A stretch of 64,000 nucleotides of DNA from assembly GCF_009733595.1 (NCBI RefSeq), contig NZ_WOFH01000002.1, positions 620,001 through 684,000 on the forward strand. The letters are read 5' to 3'. Numbering within the stretch: position 1 is the stretch's first letter; each line of letters begins with the position of its first letter. Both the position numbers and the translations under genes were made by a program. This document shows positions 32,453-40,059 of the stretch, in pieces. This DNA is from Actinomadura litoris. GTDB lineage: Bacteria; Actinomycetota; Actinomycetes; Streptosporangiales; Streptosporangiaceae. Below the pieces are notes generated by a model. It was given only the letters and a program-made list of their open reading frames with translations, was not told where the DNA came from and did not search any database.

Positions 32453-34243
32453 GCCGCCCGGCCCCTCGGGGTCTGCCGTGCCCGGCCCCTCCGGGCCCGC
32501 CGTGCCGGGCGCCTCGGGCGAGGGCCGGTCCGGGTCCCCCGACTCCCAGCGGCCGATGAGGTCGCGGTAGAGGGGGGAGACGGCGGGCAGGTCCGCGTGC
32601 CGGCCGACCCGCGCGTGCGTCCCGTCCAGCACCAGGACGCGGCGCGCGCGCACCGCCGAGCTGACCCGGTGCGCGATGACGACGAGCGTCCCGGGGCGGC
32701 GCGCGAACGCCTCCTCCGCGCGCGCCTCGGCGGCGGCGTCCAGCCGGCAGGCGGCCTCGTCCAGCACGATCAGCGGCGCGGGCGCCAGGTAGGCGCGGCA
32801 CAGCGCGATGAGCTGGCGCTGCCCCTCGGTCAGCGCCGCCGGGTCCACGGTCGCGCCGTAGCCGCCGAGGTCCCGGACGAGCCGCGCCAGCCCGAGCTCG
32901 TCCGCCGCGCGCACGACGTCCTCGTCGCGGGCGTCGGGCGCGAGGTAGGTCAGGTTCTCGTGGACGGTGCCGGTGAACACGTACGCCTCCTGCGGGATGA
33001 GCACCCGCGCGGCCGGGTCGCCCGCCGGGCGGCCCGCCACCAGCACCTCGCCCTCCAGCGGCGCCAGCAGGCCCGCGACGAGCGCCGCCAGCGTCGACTT
33101 GCCGATGCCGCTCGGCCCGACGACCGCGAGGTGGTCGCCGCGCGGGATCGTGAGGTCCAGGCCGCTGATCACCGGCCGCGCCGAGGCGCCGTAGGCGAAG
33201 GTGACGCCGCGCAGCTCCACCGCCGGCGCGTCCGCGCGCTCCTCGCGGGGCGCCTCGGCCACGGGGGGCAGGGGCGGCGCGACGGGGGCGCTCGTCTCCA
33301 GGATCCGGCCGAGCGTCACCGCGAGCCGCAGGCCGCTGCCGCCCATGCCCTGCACGAGCGTCCGCAGCGCGGGCTGCAGCCCGTGCAGGACGTAGGCGAG
33401 CGCGCCGACCACCATGCCGGGGGTCGCGCCGCGCCGCATCAGCCACGGCGCCGCCGCGAGCACGACCAGCAGCGGCAGCCAGCCGCTCACCGCGAGCGCC
33501 AGCGCCCGGACCGCCGCGAACCGCGCGACCGCCCGGCCCGCCGCCGCCTGCGCGTCGACCGCCGCCGCGAGCCGCTCGCGCACCTGGTCCTCCGCGCCGC
33601 ACGCGACGACGTCCCGCAGCCCCTCGGCGAGCGCGGTGGTCCGCTCGGCGATCTCCTCCTCGCCGACGACGAGGGCGCGCTGCCGGATCGCCGCCGCCCC
33701 GAACGCGGCGCCGAACAGCACCAGCCCCGCCACCAGCGGCGGCAGCACCAGCAGCGTCACCTCGGGCATCAGCGTCGCCAGCCCGAGCAGCGCGGCGCCC
33801 GCCGCGAACACGAACCCGCGCGCGACGACGAGGATGCCGCCGAAGGTGTCCCGGACGATCTCCACCTGGTGCGTGAGCCGCGCGACCGCGCCCGTGTCGG
33901 GACGGCCGCGCAGCGACCGGTACAGCGCGCCCCGGGTGACCGCGCGGACCAGGTCGTCGCGGAACGGCTCGACGAGCGCGGCGAGCGCCAGGTAGAGGCG
34001 GCGGCTCCCGTAGGCGCCGACGACCGCCGCGACCGCCAGCGCGGCGAGCCAGGCGGCCGCGCGCACCGGGCGGTCGTCGAGGAAGGCGTCGGTGGCCTGC
34101 GCCACGGCCCGCCCGAACACGGCGGTGGGCACGGCCTCCAGCAGCGACCAGGCGAGGACGGCGGACGCGGCGCGGGGCCGCCCCCGCACGGCGCCCGCCG
34201 CCGTCCGCCACAGCAGCCGCGCGGCCTCGCGCCTGGAGGTCAT
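32303..34243 (-). CDS. ramB: ABC transporter, fused membrane and ATPase domains (RamB-like)
   Basis: 646 residues: six-helix exporter domain (about 1-310), then an ATPase with Walker A VVGPSGIGKSTLAA, an imperfect signature LTEGQRQLI instead of LSGGQ, Walker B LIVLDEA and switch His in VIAHRVSS. The C-terminal ~65 residues (from EAPGTAGPEGPGTADPEG) are repetitive, then antisense to the ramR helix-turn-helix; this tail is unlikely to be conserved and may be a read-through. Pairs with the upstream transporter as the exporter of the lanthipeptide. ATG 34243 lies 16 bp after that gene. Confidence 0.88.
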   Translation of the reverse strand: MTSRREAARLLWRTAAGAVRGRPRAASAVLAWSLLEAVPTAVFGRAVAQATDAFLDDRPVRAAAWLAALAVAAVVGAYGSRRLYLALAALVEPFRDDLVRAVTRGALYRSLRGRPDTGAVARLTHQVEIVRDTFGGILVVARGFVFAAGAALLGLATLMPEVTLLVLPPLVAGLVLFGAAFGAAAIRQRALVVGEEEIAERTTALAEGLRDVVACGAEDQVRERLAAAVDAQAAAGRAVARFAAVRALALAVSGWLPLLVVLAAAPWLMRRGATPGMVVGALAYVLHGLQPALRTLVQGMGGSGLRLAVTLGRILETSAPVAPPLPPVAEAPREERADAPAVELRGVTFAYGASARPVISGLDLTIPRGDHLAVVGPSGIGKSTLAALVAGLLAPLEGEVLVAGRPAGDPAARVLIPQEAYVFTGTVHENLTYLAPDARDEDVVRAADELGLARLVRDLGGYGATVDPAALTEGQRQLIALCRAYLAPAPLIVLDEAACRLDAAAEARAEEAFARRPGTLVVIAHRVSSAVRARRVLVLDGTHARVGRHADLPAVSPLYRDLIGRWESGDPDRPSPEAPGTAGPEGPGTADPEGPGGSQPPGLLGDPDRVHPVPRADLPVDAGEVVADRPDRQDEVLGDLRRRGPA

Positions 34244-34259
34244 GACTCGCGCCCGCAGG

Positions 34260-35960
34260 TCATGGCGCCGCCCCGGCGGGCTCGGCCACCCCGAACACGG
34301 CCCGGTAGGCCGGGTCGCGCCACAGCTCGGCGTGCGTCCCGCGGCCGCGGACCCGGCCGCCGTCGAGCCAGACCACGAGGTCGGCGCGGGCGGCGGTGCC
34401 CGCGCGGTGCGCGATGATCAGCCGGGTCCGGTCGCCGAAGCGGTCCAGCACGGCGCCGGTGACCTGCACCTCGGTGACGGTGTCGAGGCTGGAGGTCGCG
34501 TCGTCCAGCACGAGGACGCGGCCCGCGTGCGCGAACGCGCGGGCGAGGCCCATGCGCTGCAGCTCGCCGCCCGACATCGGCGCGTCCGCGAGCGGCGTCG
34601 CGTAGCCCTGGGGGAGGCGGCGGACGAAGTCGTCGGCGCACGCCGTGCGGGCCGACTCCCGCAGCCACGACTCCGGCGGGCGGCACGGTCCGAACGCGAT
34701 CGCGTCCAGGACCGTCTCGCCGAACAGCGTCGGGCGGGCGAAGGCGTACCCGACGTGGCGGCGCAGCTCGGTGCGGGCCAGGCGGGGGAGCGGCGCCCCG
34801 TCGAGCAGCACCTCGCCCCGGTCGGGGTCGGCGAGGCGCCCGGCGAGCGCGGCGAGCAGCGACTTGCCCGCGCCCGAGCGCCCGACGACCGCGACGGCGA
34901 GCCCGCCGGGGACGGTGAGGTCCAGGCCGTGGAGCACGCCGCCGGCCGAGACCCCCCGGAACTCCAGGGTGCCCCGTCCCTCCGGGACGGCGGCGTCGCC
35001 GTCGGCGGGGGCGGGCTGCTCCAGGATCTCGGCGGCGCGGCGGGCCCCGGCGCGCGCCCGGCCGAGCCGCAGCACATGGGTGAGGACGGGGCCGAAACCG
35101 GCCGCCAGCCCCGCGTACTGGACGGTCGCGACGAGCTCGCCGGCGGTGACGCGGCCCGCCATCAGCTCCGCGCCCGCCGCGCCGACGGCGGCGACCTGGA
35201 GCAGCAGCAGCGTCAGCAGGCCGCGCGCGGCCACGCCGCCCTGCACCGTCCACATCGTCTCGCCTTCGGCGCGCAGGCCGGGCAGCGGCCGCAGGACCCG
35301 TTCGGCCTCCCGCTCGGCGGTGCCGGCGGCGGCGATCGTGCGGGCCCCGGCGAGCGCCTCGGCGAGCCGTCCGGCGATCGTCCCCTGCACGCTCAGGTAG
35401 CGGTGGGCGGACGCGGTGATGTCGCGGACGAACACCCGCAGCAGCAGCACGATCGCCGGGAGCGCGACCGCGACGGCGACCGCGAGCCGCCAGTCGATGA
35501 AGGCCAGCACGGTGAGGGCGCCGAGCGGCGGCAGCAGCGCGACGGCGGCCTCGGGGGCGGCGGACGGCGCGGTCCCCGCCTCGGCGGCGCCGCCGACGGT
35601 GCGTCCGGCGACGTCCCCGGGCGGGACGCGCAGCGCGGGGCCGACGGCGAGGACGTGGCGGACGAGCGCGTGCCGCAGCCAGGCCGTCGCGCGCGCCGCC
35701 GAGCATCCGGTGGCGAGTTCCGACAGCACCTCGGCGGTGGCCGACAGCAGGACGAGCGCGACGCACGGCCACAGCGCGGACGCGGCGGACGGGCCGCCCG
35801 GCGGGGCGGCGTCGACGGCGCGGGCGAGTGCGAGGGGGAGCAGGACGGCGGCGAGGGCGTCGGCCACCGCGGTGGCCGCGACGAGCCCGGTCCAGCCGCC
35901 GCTGTGCCGGGCGGCGCCGACCAGCAGGCGGTCCGCTCCGGCGGTCGTCGGAGAGGTCAT
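34260..35960 (-). CDS. ramA: ABC transporter, fused membrane and ATPase domains (RamA-like)
   Basis: 566 residues: membrane domain (about 1-310) and ATPase with Walker A VVGRSGAGKSLLAA, perfect signature MSGGELQRMGLARAFA, Walker B VLVLDDATSSLD and the switch region LIIAHRAG. Half-transporter of the type that works as a heterodimer; here the partner has a degenerate signature, so one composite ATP site is probably inactive or slow. The gene follows the peptide gene and a strong hairpin by 34 bp. Exports the modified peptide (inference from the SapB paradigm). Confidence 0.9.
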   Translation of the reverse strand: MTSPTTAGADRLLVGAARHSGGWTGLVAATAVADALAAVLLPLALARAVDAAPPGGPSAASALWPCVALVLLSATAEVLSELATGCSAARATAWLRHALVRHVLAVGPALRVPPGDVAGRTVGGAAEAGTAPSAAPEAAVALLPPLGALTVLAFIDWRLAVAVAVALPAIVLLLRVFVRDITASAHRYLSVQGTIAGRLAEALAGARTIAAAGTAEREAERVLRPLPGLRAEGETMWTVQGGVAARGLLTLLLLQVAAVGAAGAELMAGRVTAGELVATVQYAGLAAGFGPVLTHVLRLGRARAGARRAAEILEQPAPADGDAAVPEGRGTLEFRGVSAGGVLHGLDLTVPGGLAVAVVGRSGAGKSLLAALAGRLADPDRGEVLLDGAPLPRLARTELRRHVGYAFARPTLFGETVLDAIAFGPCRPPESWLRESARTACADDFVRRLPQGYATPLADAPMSGGELQRMGLARAFAHAGRVLVLDDATSSLDTVTEVQVTGAVLDRFGDRTRLIIAHRAGTAARADLVVWLDGGRVRGRGTHAELWRDPAYRAVFGVAEPAGAAP

Positions 35961-35994
35961 GGGTTCGGTGACATCATGGGTCTCCCGCGATGAA

Positions 35995-36030
35995 CGGCCA
36001 TGGTCCTCCCCAGTGGGCGGACCATGGCCG
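35995..36030 (-). terminator. Strong hairpin between the peptide gene and the exporter genes
   Basis: CGGCCATGGTCC and GGACCATGGCCG pair perfectly over 12 bp around a 12-base loop, starting 12 bases after the peptide stop codon. No U tract follows on the minus strand. Such hairpins after lanthipeptide precursor genes act as partial terminators or mRNA-stabilisers, giving more peptide than transporter transcript (established for the class; inferred here). Confidence 0.8.
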
Positions 36031-36042
36031 TCACCGTTGCCG

Positions 36043-36153
36043 TTACAGGCAGATGGTGTAGCTGTGCGAGCTGTGGCAGAGCAGGCTGAGGCTGCTGTTA
36101 CCGCCGCCGCCGCCGTTCTCGCTCACCATTCCCTGAAGGTCAAGAAGCGCCAT
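36043..36153 (-). CDS. ramS: Class III lanthipeptide precursor (RamS/AmfS-like morphogen)
   Basis: 36 residues, missed by length-limited gene calling. The leader begins MALLDLQGM, matching the LxxLQ-type leader motif that class III synthetases recognise (LFDLQ in RamS). A glycine-rich ENGGGGG stretch precedes the core NSSLSLLCHSSHSYTICL. Two Ser-x-x-Ser...Cys ring motifs are visible: Ser20/Ser23/Cys26 and Ser28/Ser31/Cys35. The first is one residue shorter than in SapB. AAGGAGGTGA lies eight bases upstream, inside the end of the synthetase gene. Product likely a surface-active morphogen for aerial growth. Confidence 0.9.
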   Translation of the reverse strand: MALLDLQGMVSENGGGGGNSSLSLLCHSSHSYTICL

Positions 36154-36159
36154 TTGTCT

Positions 36160-38718
36160 TCACCTCCTTTCGGGCTGGATAGAGGTGGCCGCCGTGGAGG
36201 TCTCCACGGGGGGAACAGGGGCCGTCCCGAGGAACGGCAACCGGGCCGGGGCCTCGTGCAGCGCCGCGCCGAGGGCGAGCAGCACCCCGGCCGTGCCGGT
36301 CGCGAGGTCCATCGACAGCCGGTACATGTGCTCGCCGGGCATCGCCAGCCCGCCCTCGTAGGGCAGTGCGTGCCAGGCGAGGTCGCGGACGTGGCGCGCG
36401 ACGCGGGGGTCGTCGCGGTCCTGGCCCGCCAGGTAGAGCAGCATCCCGGCGCGGCCGCTGAACAGGCTCGGCTGCGCGTAGTACCGCGACATCGCCGCCA
36501 GCCGGACCGACGCGCGGACCTTCTCGAACTCCGGGTCGTCCGGGCGGTGCGCGAGGTAGTCGTCCACGACCAGGCCGATGCCGACGCTGCCGCGCCCGAG
36601 GTAGGGCAGGACGCGGTGGCCCTGGTCGACGTGCAGGGCGCCGTTGCCGTCGGTGACGCACGCGGCGACGTCGCGGCGCAGCGCGGTCCCGGCGAGGTCC
36701 AGCAGCGCCTTGTCGCCCGTCCGCTCGTACCAGCGGACGAACATCAGCGCCGTCCCAGCCCCGCCGTACAGCAGTCCGGGGCGCGGGCTCTTCTCCTGGG
36801 GTGCGCGGTCCGCGACGATCTCGACGGCGCGGCGCGCCGCGTCCTCCAGTGCGGTGTCGCCCGTCAGGTCCGCGAGGTGGGACAGCACCAGCGCGTACCC
36901 GGGGAGCCCGCCGTAGAGATCGTCGCCGAGGCGCTCCCACCGCTCGTTCAGGCAGTGCCCGACCGCGCCGAGCGCCGCGTCGAGGTGGCCGAGGCGGGCG
37001 AGGACGTACGCGGCGCCCTGCAACCCGTCGTAGAGGCCGAGGCCGGTACCGCGCGGCGGGTCGGCGGCCCGCTCGGCGAGCCACTCCTCGTGCGCGGGAT
37101 GGCGGCCGGCGCCGGTCACCTCCAGTGCGTACAGGACGCCCGCCGCGCCGTGGGCGATGCCGAGCGCCGCGCCTGAGAACTGCTCCACGTCGCCGGGGAA
37201 CAGCCGGTCGTCCCGCTCGGGGGTGGCGCTGGCGAGGATGGCGTCCGACAGGGAGGAGCGGGCTCGCTCCCAGCCGCCGGCATCGGGCTCGAAGGCGGGC
37301 GCGGGGACCTCGGGGACGCCGCGCGTGATCTCCGCGACGGCCTCGTCGAGGAACGGGCGCGGCACCGGGAAGTACTCGGCGACCAGGTCGGCGAGCTGCC
37401 GCGCCTTGCCCCGGTCGATCACGAACAGCGTCGTCATCGGGACGAACAGCGCGAGCCGCAGGCACGCCAGGCTGTAGAGGTCGACGGCCGTGCCGCGCCG
37501 GTCGGGCGGCGCGATGAAGGCGGGGTTGGCGAGCGTCTGCCGGCCGCCGTCGGCGGCGGGCGCGGCGACCTCGAAGTCGATGAGCGCGATCGTGTCGTCC
37601 GGGCGGACCATCACGTTGAACATGTGCAGGTCGTTGAAGGCGATGCCGCGCTCGTGGATCGCCCGCACGACCCGCTCGACGCCCTCGTGGACGCGCAGCG
37701 CCCATGCCGTGTACGCGGCGACCTTCCCGGGCTCCGGCTCGGGGTCCAGCATCGGGTGGCGTTCGGCGAAGAAGGTGTTGAGCGTCCGCCCCTCGATGAA
37801 CTCCTGGACGAGGAAATGGTGCTCGCCGAGCGTGAAGGAATCGCGCGCGGCGGGAATTCCCTCGACCCCGTCGAGCAGTTCGAGGATGCGGCGCTCGCGG
37901 TCCAGCCGCTCGACCGCGTCGGCGCCGTCGGCGGCGAGGCCCGCGTAGGGGCGCGCCTCCTTCAGAACCACCTTCTCACCCGTGCGGGTGTCGATTCCCT
38001 GGTAGACGCCGCCGCCGTTGGAGAAGTGCAGCGCCTTCTCGATCCGGTACGGAAGGTCGGTCGTCGTGGTGGCGCCCCGTGCGGCCAGATGCGGTTCGAG
38101 GCAGCGGGGCAGCGTCACCCATTCCGGGACGGAGAAGACGGGGTTGCGGCGGTCGGGGACCAGCACGCCCTCGCCGTTCTCCAGCGCGGCGACGAGTTCG
38201 CCGCGCTCGTCCAGGCACCGGCGGTGGGCGAAACCGCCGTAGCGGACGTACAGGGGGCCGTCGCCGATGCGCAGGTCACTGAGGATGTAGGGCCCCGGCA
38301 GGCCGGCGAGCCGCTCGCCGAGCGTCTCCAGCACCGCCTCCAGTTCCGCCTCATCGCTCGGGTAGATGGTGACGAGCTTGCCGCTCGCCCCGCGCGGAGC
38401 GTATTTCGCGTTGCGCATCCGGAGCGTCCCCGGGCCGTGCAGGTGCTTGAACTCGATGCCGTTCTCGACGCAGTAGTCGAACGAGGCGGCGAGAGCCTTG
38501 TCCGCGCTTTCCGCGCAGCCGGTGACATGAACCTTCCAGCCCTGGAGCGGCGCCTTCTGCTCCGGCGGGACGTACACCGTCCATTCATCGCCAGGCATCC
38601 TTTCCCAGCCTTCGGGAAGGGGGCGGGATCCGATCTCGAACGCGGTTTCCCGGGTCGTCGGAGGCGCGTCGTAGAAGAACTTGTTCGCGAGGCAGTAAAG
38701 CTCATACCTCTTGTCCAC
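36160..38718 (-). CDS. ramC: Class III lanthipeptide synthetase (RamC/LanKC)
   Basis: 852 residues with the tripartite LanKC layout: N-terminal lyase domain (about 1-215), Ser/Thr-kinase-like domain (about 220-480; Lys253 in VVLKEARP, Asp363 in FNDLHMFN, DFE at 381-383) and C-terminal cyclase-like domain (about 520-852) with repeated GG motifs but no zinc ligands CHG, as expected for class III. It phosphorylates Ser/Thr of the precursor, eliminates phosphate and closes the rings. GTG 38718 follows AGAGAGGA. The peptide gene starts six bases after its stop. Confidence 0.95.
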   Translation of the reverse strand: MDKRYELYCLANKFFYDAPPTTRETAFEIGSRPLPEGWERMPGDEWTVYVPPEQKAPLQGWKVHVTGCAESADKALAASFDYCVENGIEFKHLHGPGTLRMRNAKYAPRGASGKLVTIYPSDEAELEAVLETLGERLAGLPGPYILSDLRIGDGPLYVRYGGFAHRRCLDERGELVAALENGEGVLVPDRRNPVFSVPEWVTLPRCLEPHLAARGATTTTDLPYRIEKALHFSNGGGVYQGIDTRTGEKVVLKEARPYAGLAADGADAVERLDRERRILELLDGVEGIPAARDSFTLGEHHFLVQEFIEGRTLNTFFAERHPMLDPEPEPGKVAAYTAWALRVHEGVERVVRAIHERGIAFNDLHMFNVMVRPDDTIALIDFEVAAPAADGGRQTLANPAFIAPPDRRGTAVDLYSLACLRLALFVPMTTLFVIDRGKARQLADLVAEYFPVPRPFLDEAVAEITRGVPEVPAPAFEPDAGGWERARSSLSDAILASATPERDDRLFPGDVEQFSGAALGIAHGAAGVLYALEVTGAGRHPAHEEWLAERAADPPRGTGLGLYDGLQGAAYVLARLGHLDAALGAVGHCLNERWERLGDDLYGGLPGYALVLSHLADLTGDTALEDAARRAVEIVADRAPQEKSPRPGLLYGGAGTALMFVRWYERTGDKALLDLAGTALRRDVAACVTDGNGALHVDQGHRVLPYLGRGSVGIGLVVDDYLAHRPDDPEFEKVRASVRLAAMSRYYAQPSLFSGRAGMLLYLAGQDRDDPRVARHVRDLAWHALPYEGGLAMPGEHMYRLSMDLATGTAGVLLALGAALHEAPARLPFLGTAPVPPVETSTAATSIQPERR

Positions 38719-38898
38719 GACAACGGTCCTCTCTGCCGGATCCGGCGGGCGCCGGTCACAGGTAAAAGAATGGCAAATGGCCGGGAAGGGGGCTAGTAGC
38801 CGATATAACGACTCACCCGTGAAGATGTACCGGCCGCGCGTGGGCGTTCGTCACCCCGCGTCCGCGTCCCGTGACCGTGCGCCCGCCTCGACCTGGCC
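38719..38898. other. Promoter region of the lanthipeptide operon
   Basis: 180 bp between the hemerythrin-fusion gene and ramC. Holds an AT-rich patch (GATATAACG near 38800) and several TCAC/GTGA half-sites (38756, 38813, 38819, 38851, 38871) that could bind the ramR-like regulator, but spacing is irregular and no clear -10/-35 pair is seen. Confidence 0.35.
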
Positions 38899-39744
38899 TT
38901 ACAGGTCCGGCGTGAGCTGGGCGAGCGCCTGGACCAGCCGCTCCTCCTCGTGGTCCAGGTGCGCTTCGAGGTCGGCGGTCAGGCGTTCAACCTCCCCCGC
39001 GAGGGCGGCGGACCCGGATGAGGGCGCCGCGAGGACGGCCCGCAGGTCCTCCAGGAGCCGCTCGATGACCCGGTGCTCGTCGCGGAGCACCTCCAGGGCC
39101 TCGCCGAGCCCCGGGTACCGCTCCGCCAGGACCGGGAACAGCATCTGGTCCTCCCCGGCGTGGTGGTTGCCGAGCCCCTCGCACAGCGCCAGGCAGTTCA
39201 CGCGGAGCTGCGCGCCGATCGTGGCCCCGGACCTGGCGACCTCCGTCCGGATCAGCTCCAGCTCGCGGCGGAACGCGTCGTGGACCCGGACGAGCTGGGC
39301 CGCCGGGCCGCCCGCCACCTGCGGCGGGCCCTCGACGGCCGGGTCGAGCGCGACGACGGGCAGCGTCCGGGACGCGGCGGCCTCGTACTCCGCCCACCCG
39401 GGATCGGCCTCGACGGCCCGCGCGAACACGGCGTCGCGTTCGGCGCCGTCCAGCACCGCGGCCCGCGCCTCATAGGTGAACAGGCCCGTCTCGACCGTGG
39501 CGCGGGGGTCGGCCAGCAGGTTGCGGTACCAGGCCGGGTGCCGCGGCGCCCCGCCCGCCGAGGCGATGACGTGGATGCGCTGGCCGGCGTCGGGGAAGTA
39601 GGCGAGCGGGGTGGTGTGCCGCGCGCCGGTCCGCGCGCCGGTGGTGGTCAGCAGGACGAGCCGGCCGCCCTCGAACGGGCCGCCCACCCGTCCGTCCTTC
39701 GCGCGGAACTCCTCGATGATCCGCCGGTTGAATTCGTTCGTCAC
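38899..39744 (-). CDS. Ddn-type nitroreductase fused to a hemerythrin domain
   Basis: 281 residues from GTG 39744 (AAGGAG upstream). N-terminal half (about 1-135) is a deazaflavin (F420)-dependent nitroreductase-like split barrel (GRLVLLTTTGARTGARHTTPLAYF split; ASAGGAPRHPAWYRNLLADP). C-terminal half (about 145-281) is a hemerythrin-like four-helix bundle with His/Glu iron ligands (LVRVHDAFRREL, LGNHHAGEDQMLFP, DEHRVIERLL, HLDHEEERL). The combination suggests redox or oxygen/NO sensing or detoxification. Not obviously linked to the lanthipeptide cluster downstream. Confidence 0.88.
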   Translation of the reverse strand: MTNEFNRRIIEEFRAKDGRVGGPFEGGRLVLLTTTGARTGARHTTPLAYFPDAGQRIHVIASAGGAPRHPAWYRNLLADPRATVETGLFTYEARAAVLDGAERDAVFARAVEADPGWAEYEAAASRTLPVVALDPAVEGPPQVAGGPAAQLVRVHDAFRRELELIRTEVARSGATIGAQLRVNCLALCEGLGNHHAGEDQMLFPVLAERYPGLGEALEVLRDEHRVIERLLEDLRAVLAAPSSGSAALAGEVERLTADLEAHLDHEEERLVQALAQLTPDL

Positions 39745-40059
39745 TCTGGTGTCTCTCCTTTTTCGGGCATGCCGAGTTCGCCACGGGACGGTGCTCGACC
39801 ATGGCGTGTCGAAAAAACGCGGTAACGCGTGAAGAAGGGCGCGCGGAAAACGCGCCGAAGCCCGGCGCGCGCACGGGCGTGCGGCACCGAGAGGAAAGAA
39901 GGAAGGGGGCGCGAGGTGCGCGGATACCGGCGGAGGCGGGGCCCTGGCCCCGGCGCTCACGTCCTGGCCGGGTGCCTCACTCGGTAGTGGCCCATGGCCG
40001 ACCCGGCAGTCACGAAATTGATCCTAAAGGACATCGGATTGCCGTGGCAAGGCGGGCCG
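39745..40059. other. Non-coding gap between the hemerythrin fusion and the LuxR regulator
   Basis: 315 bp. Contains two GC hairpins (GGCGCG/CGCGCC at 39838-39856; CGGGGCC/GGCCCCG at 39937-39952) that might terminate transcription from the upstream LuxR gene, and presumably the promoter of the hemerythrin gene. No convincing gene seen. Confidence 0.4.

Noticed and set aside
38756..38874. RamR binding sites as TCAC direct repeats in the ramC promoter
   Set aside because: Half-sites are present but irregularly spaced and expected often in GC-rich DNA; not listed as an operator.
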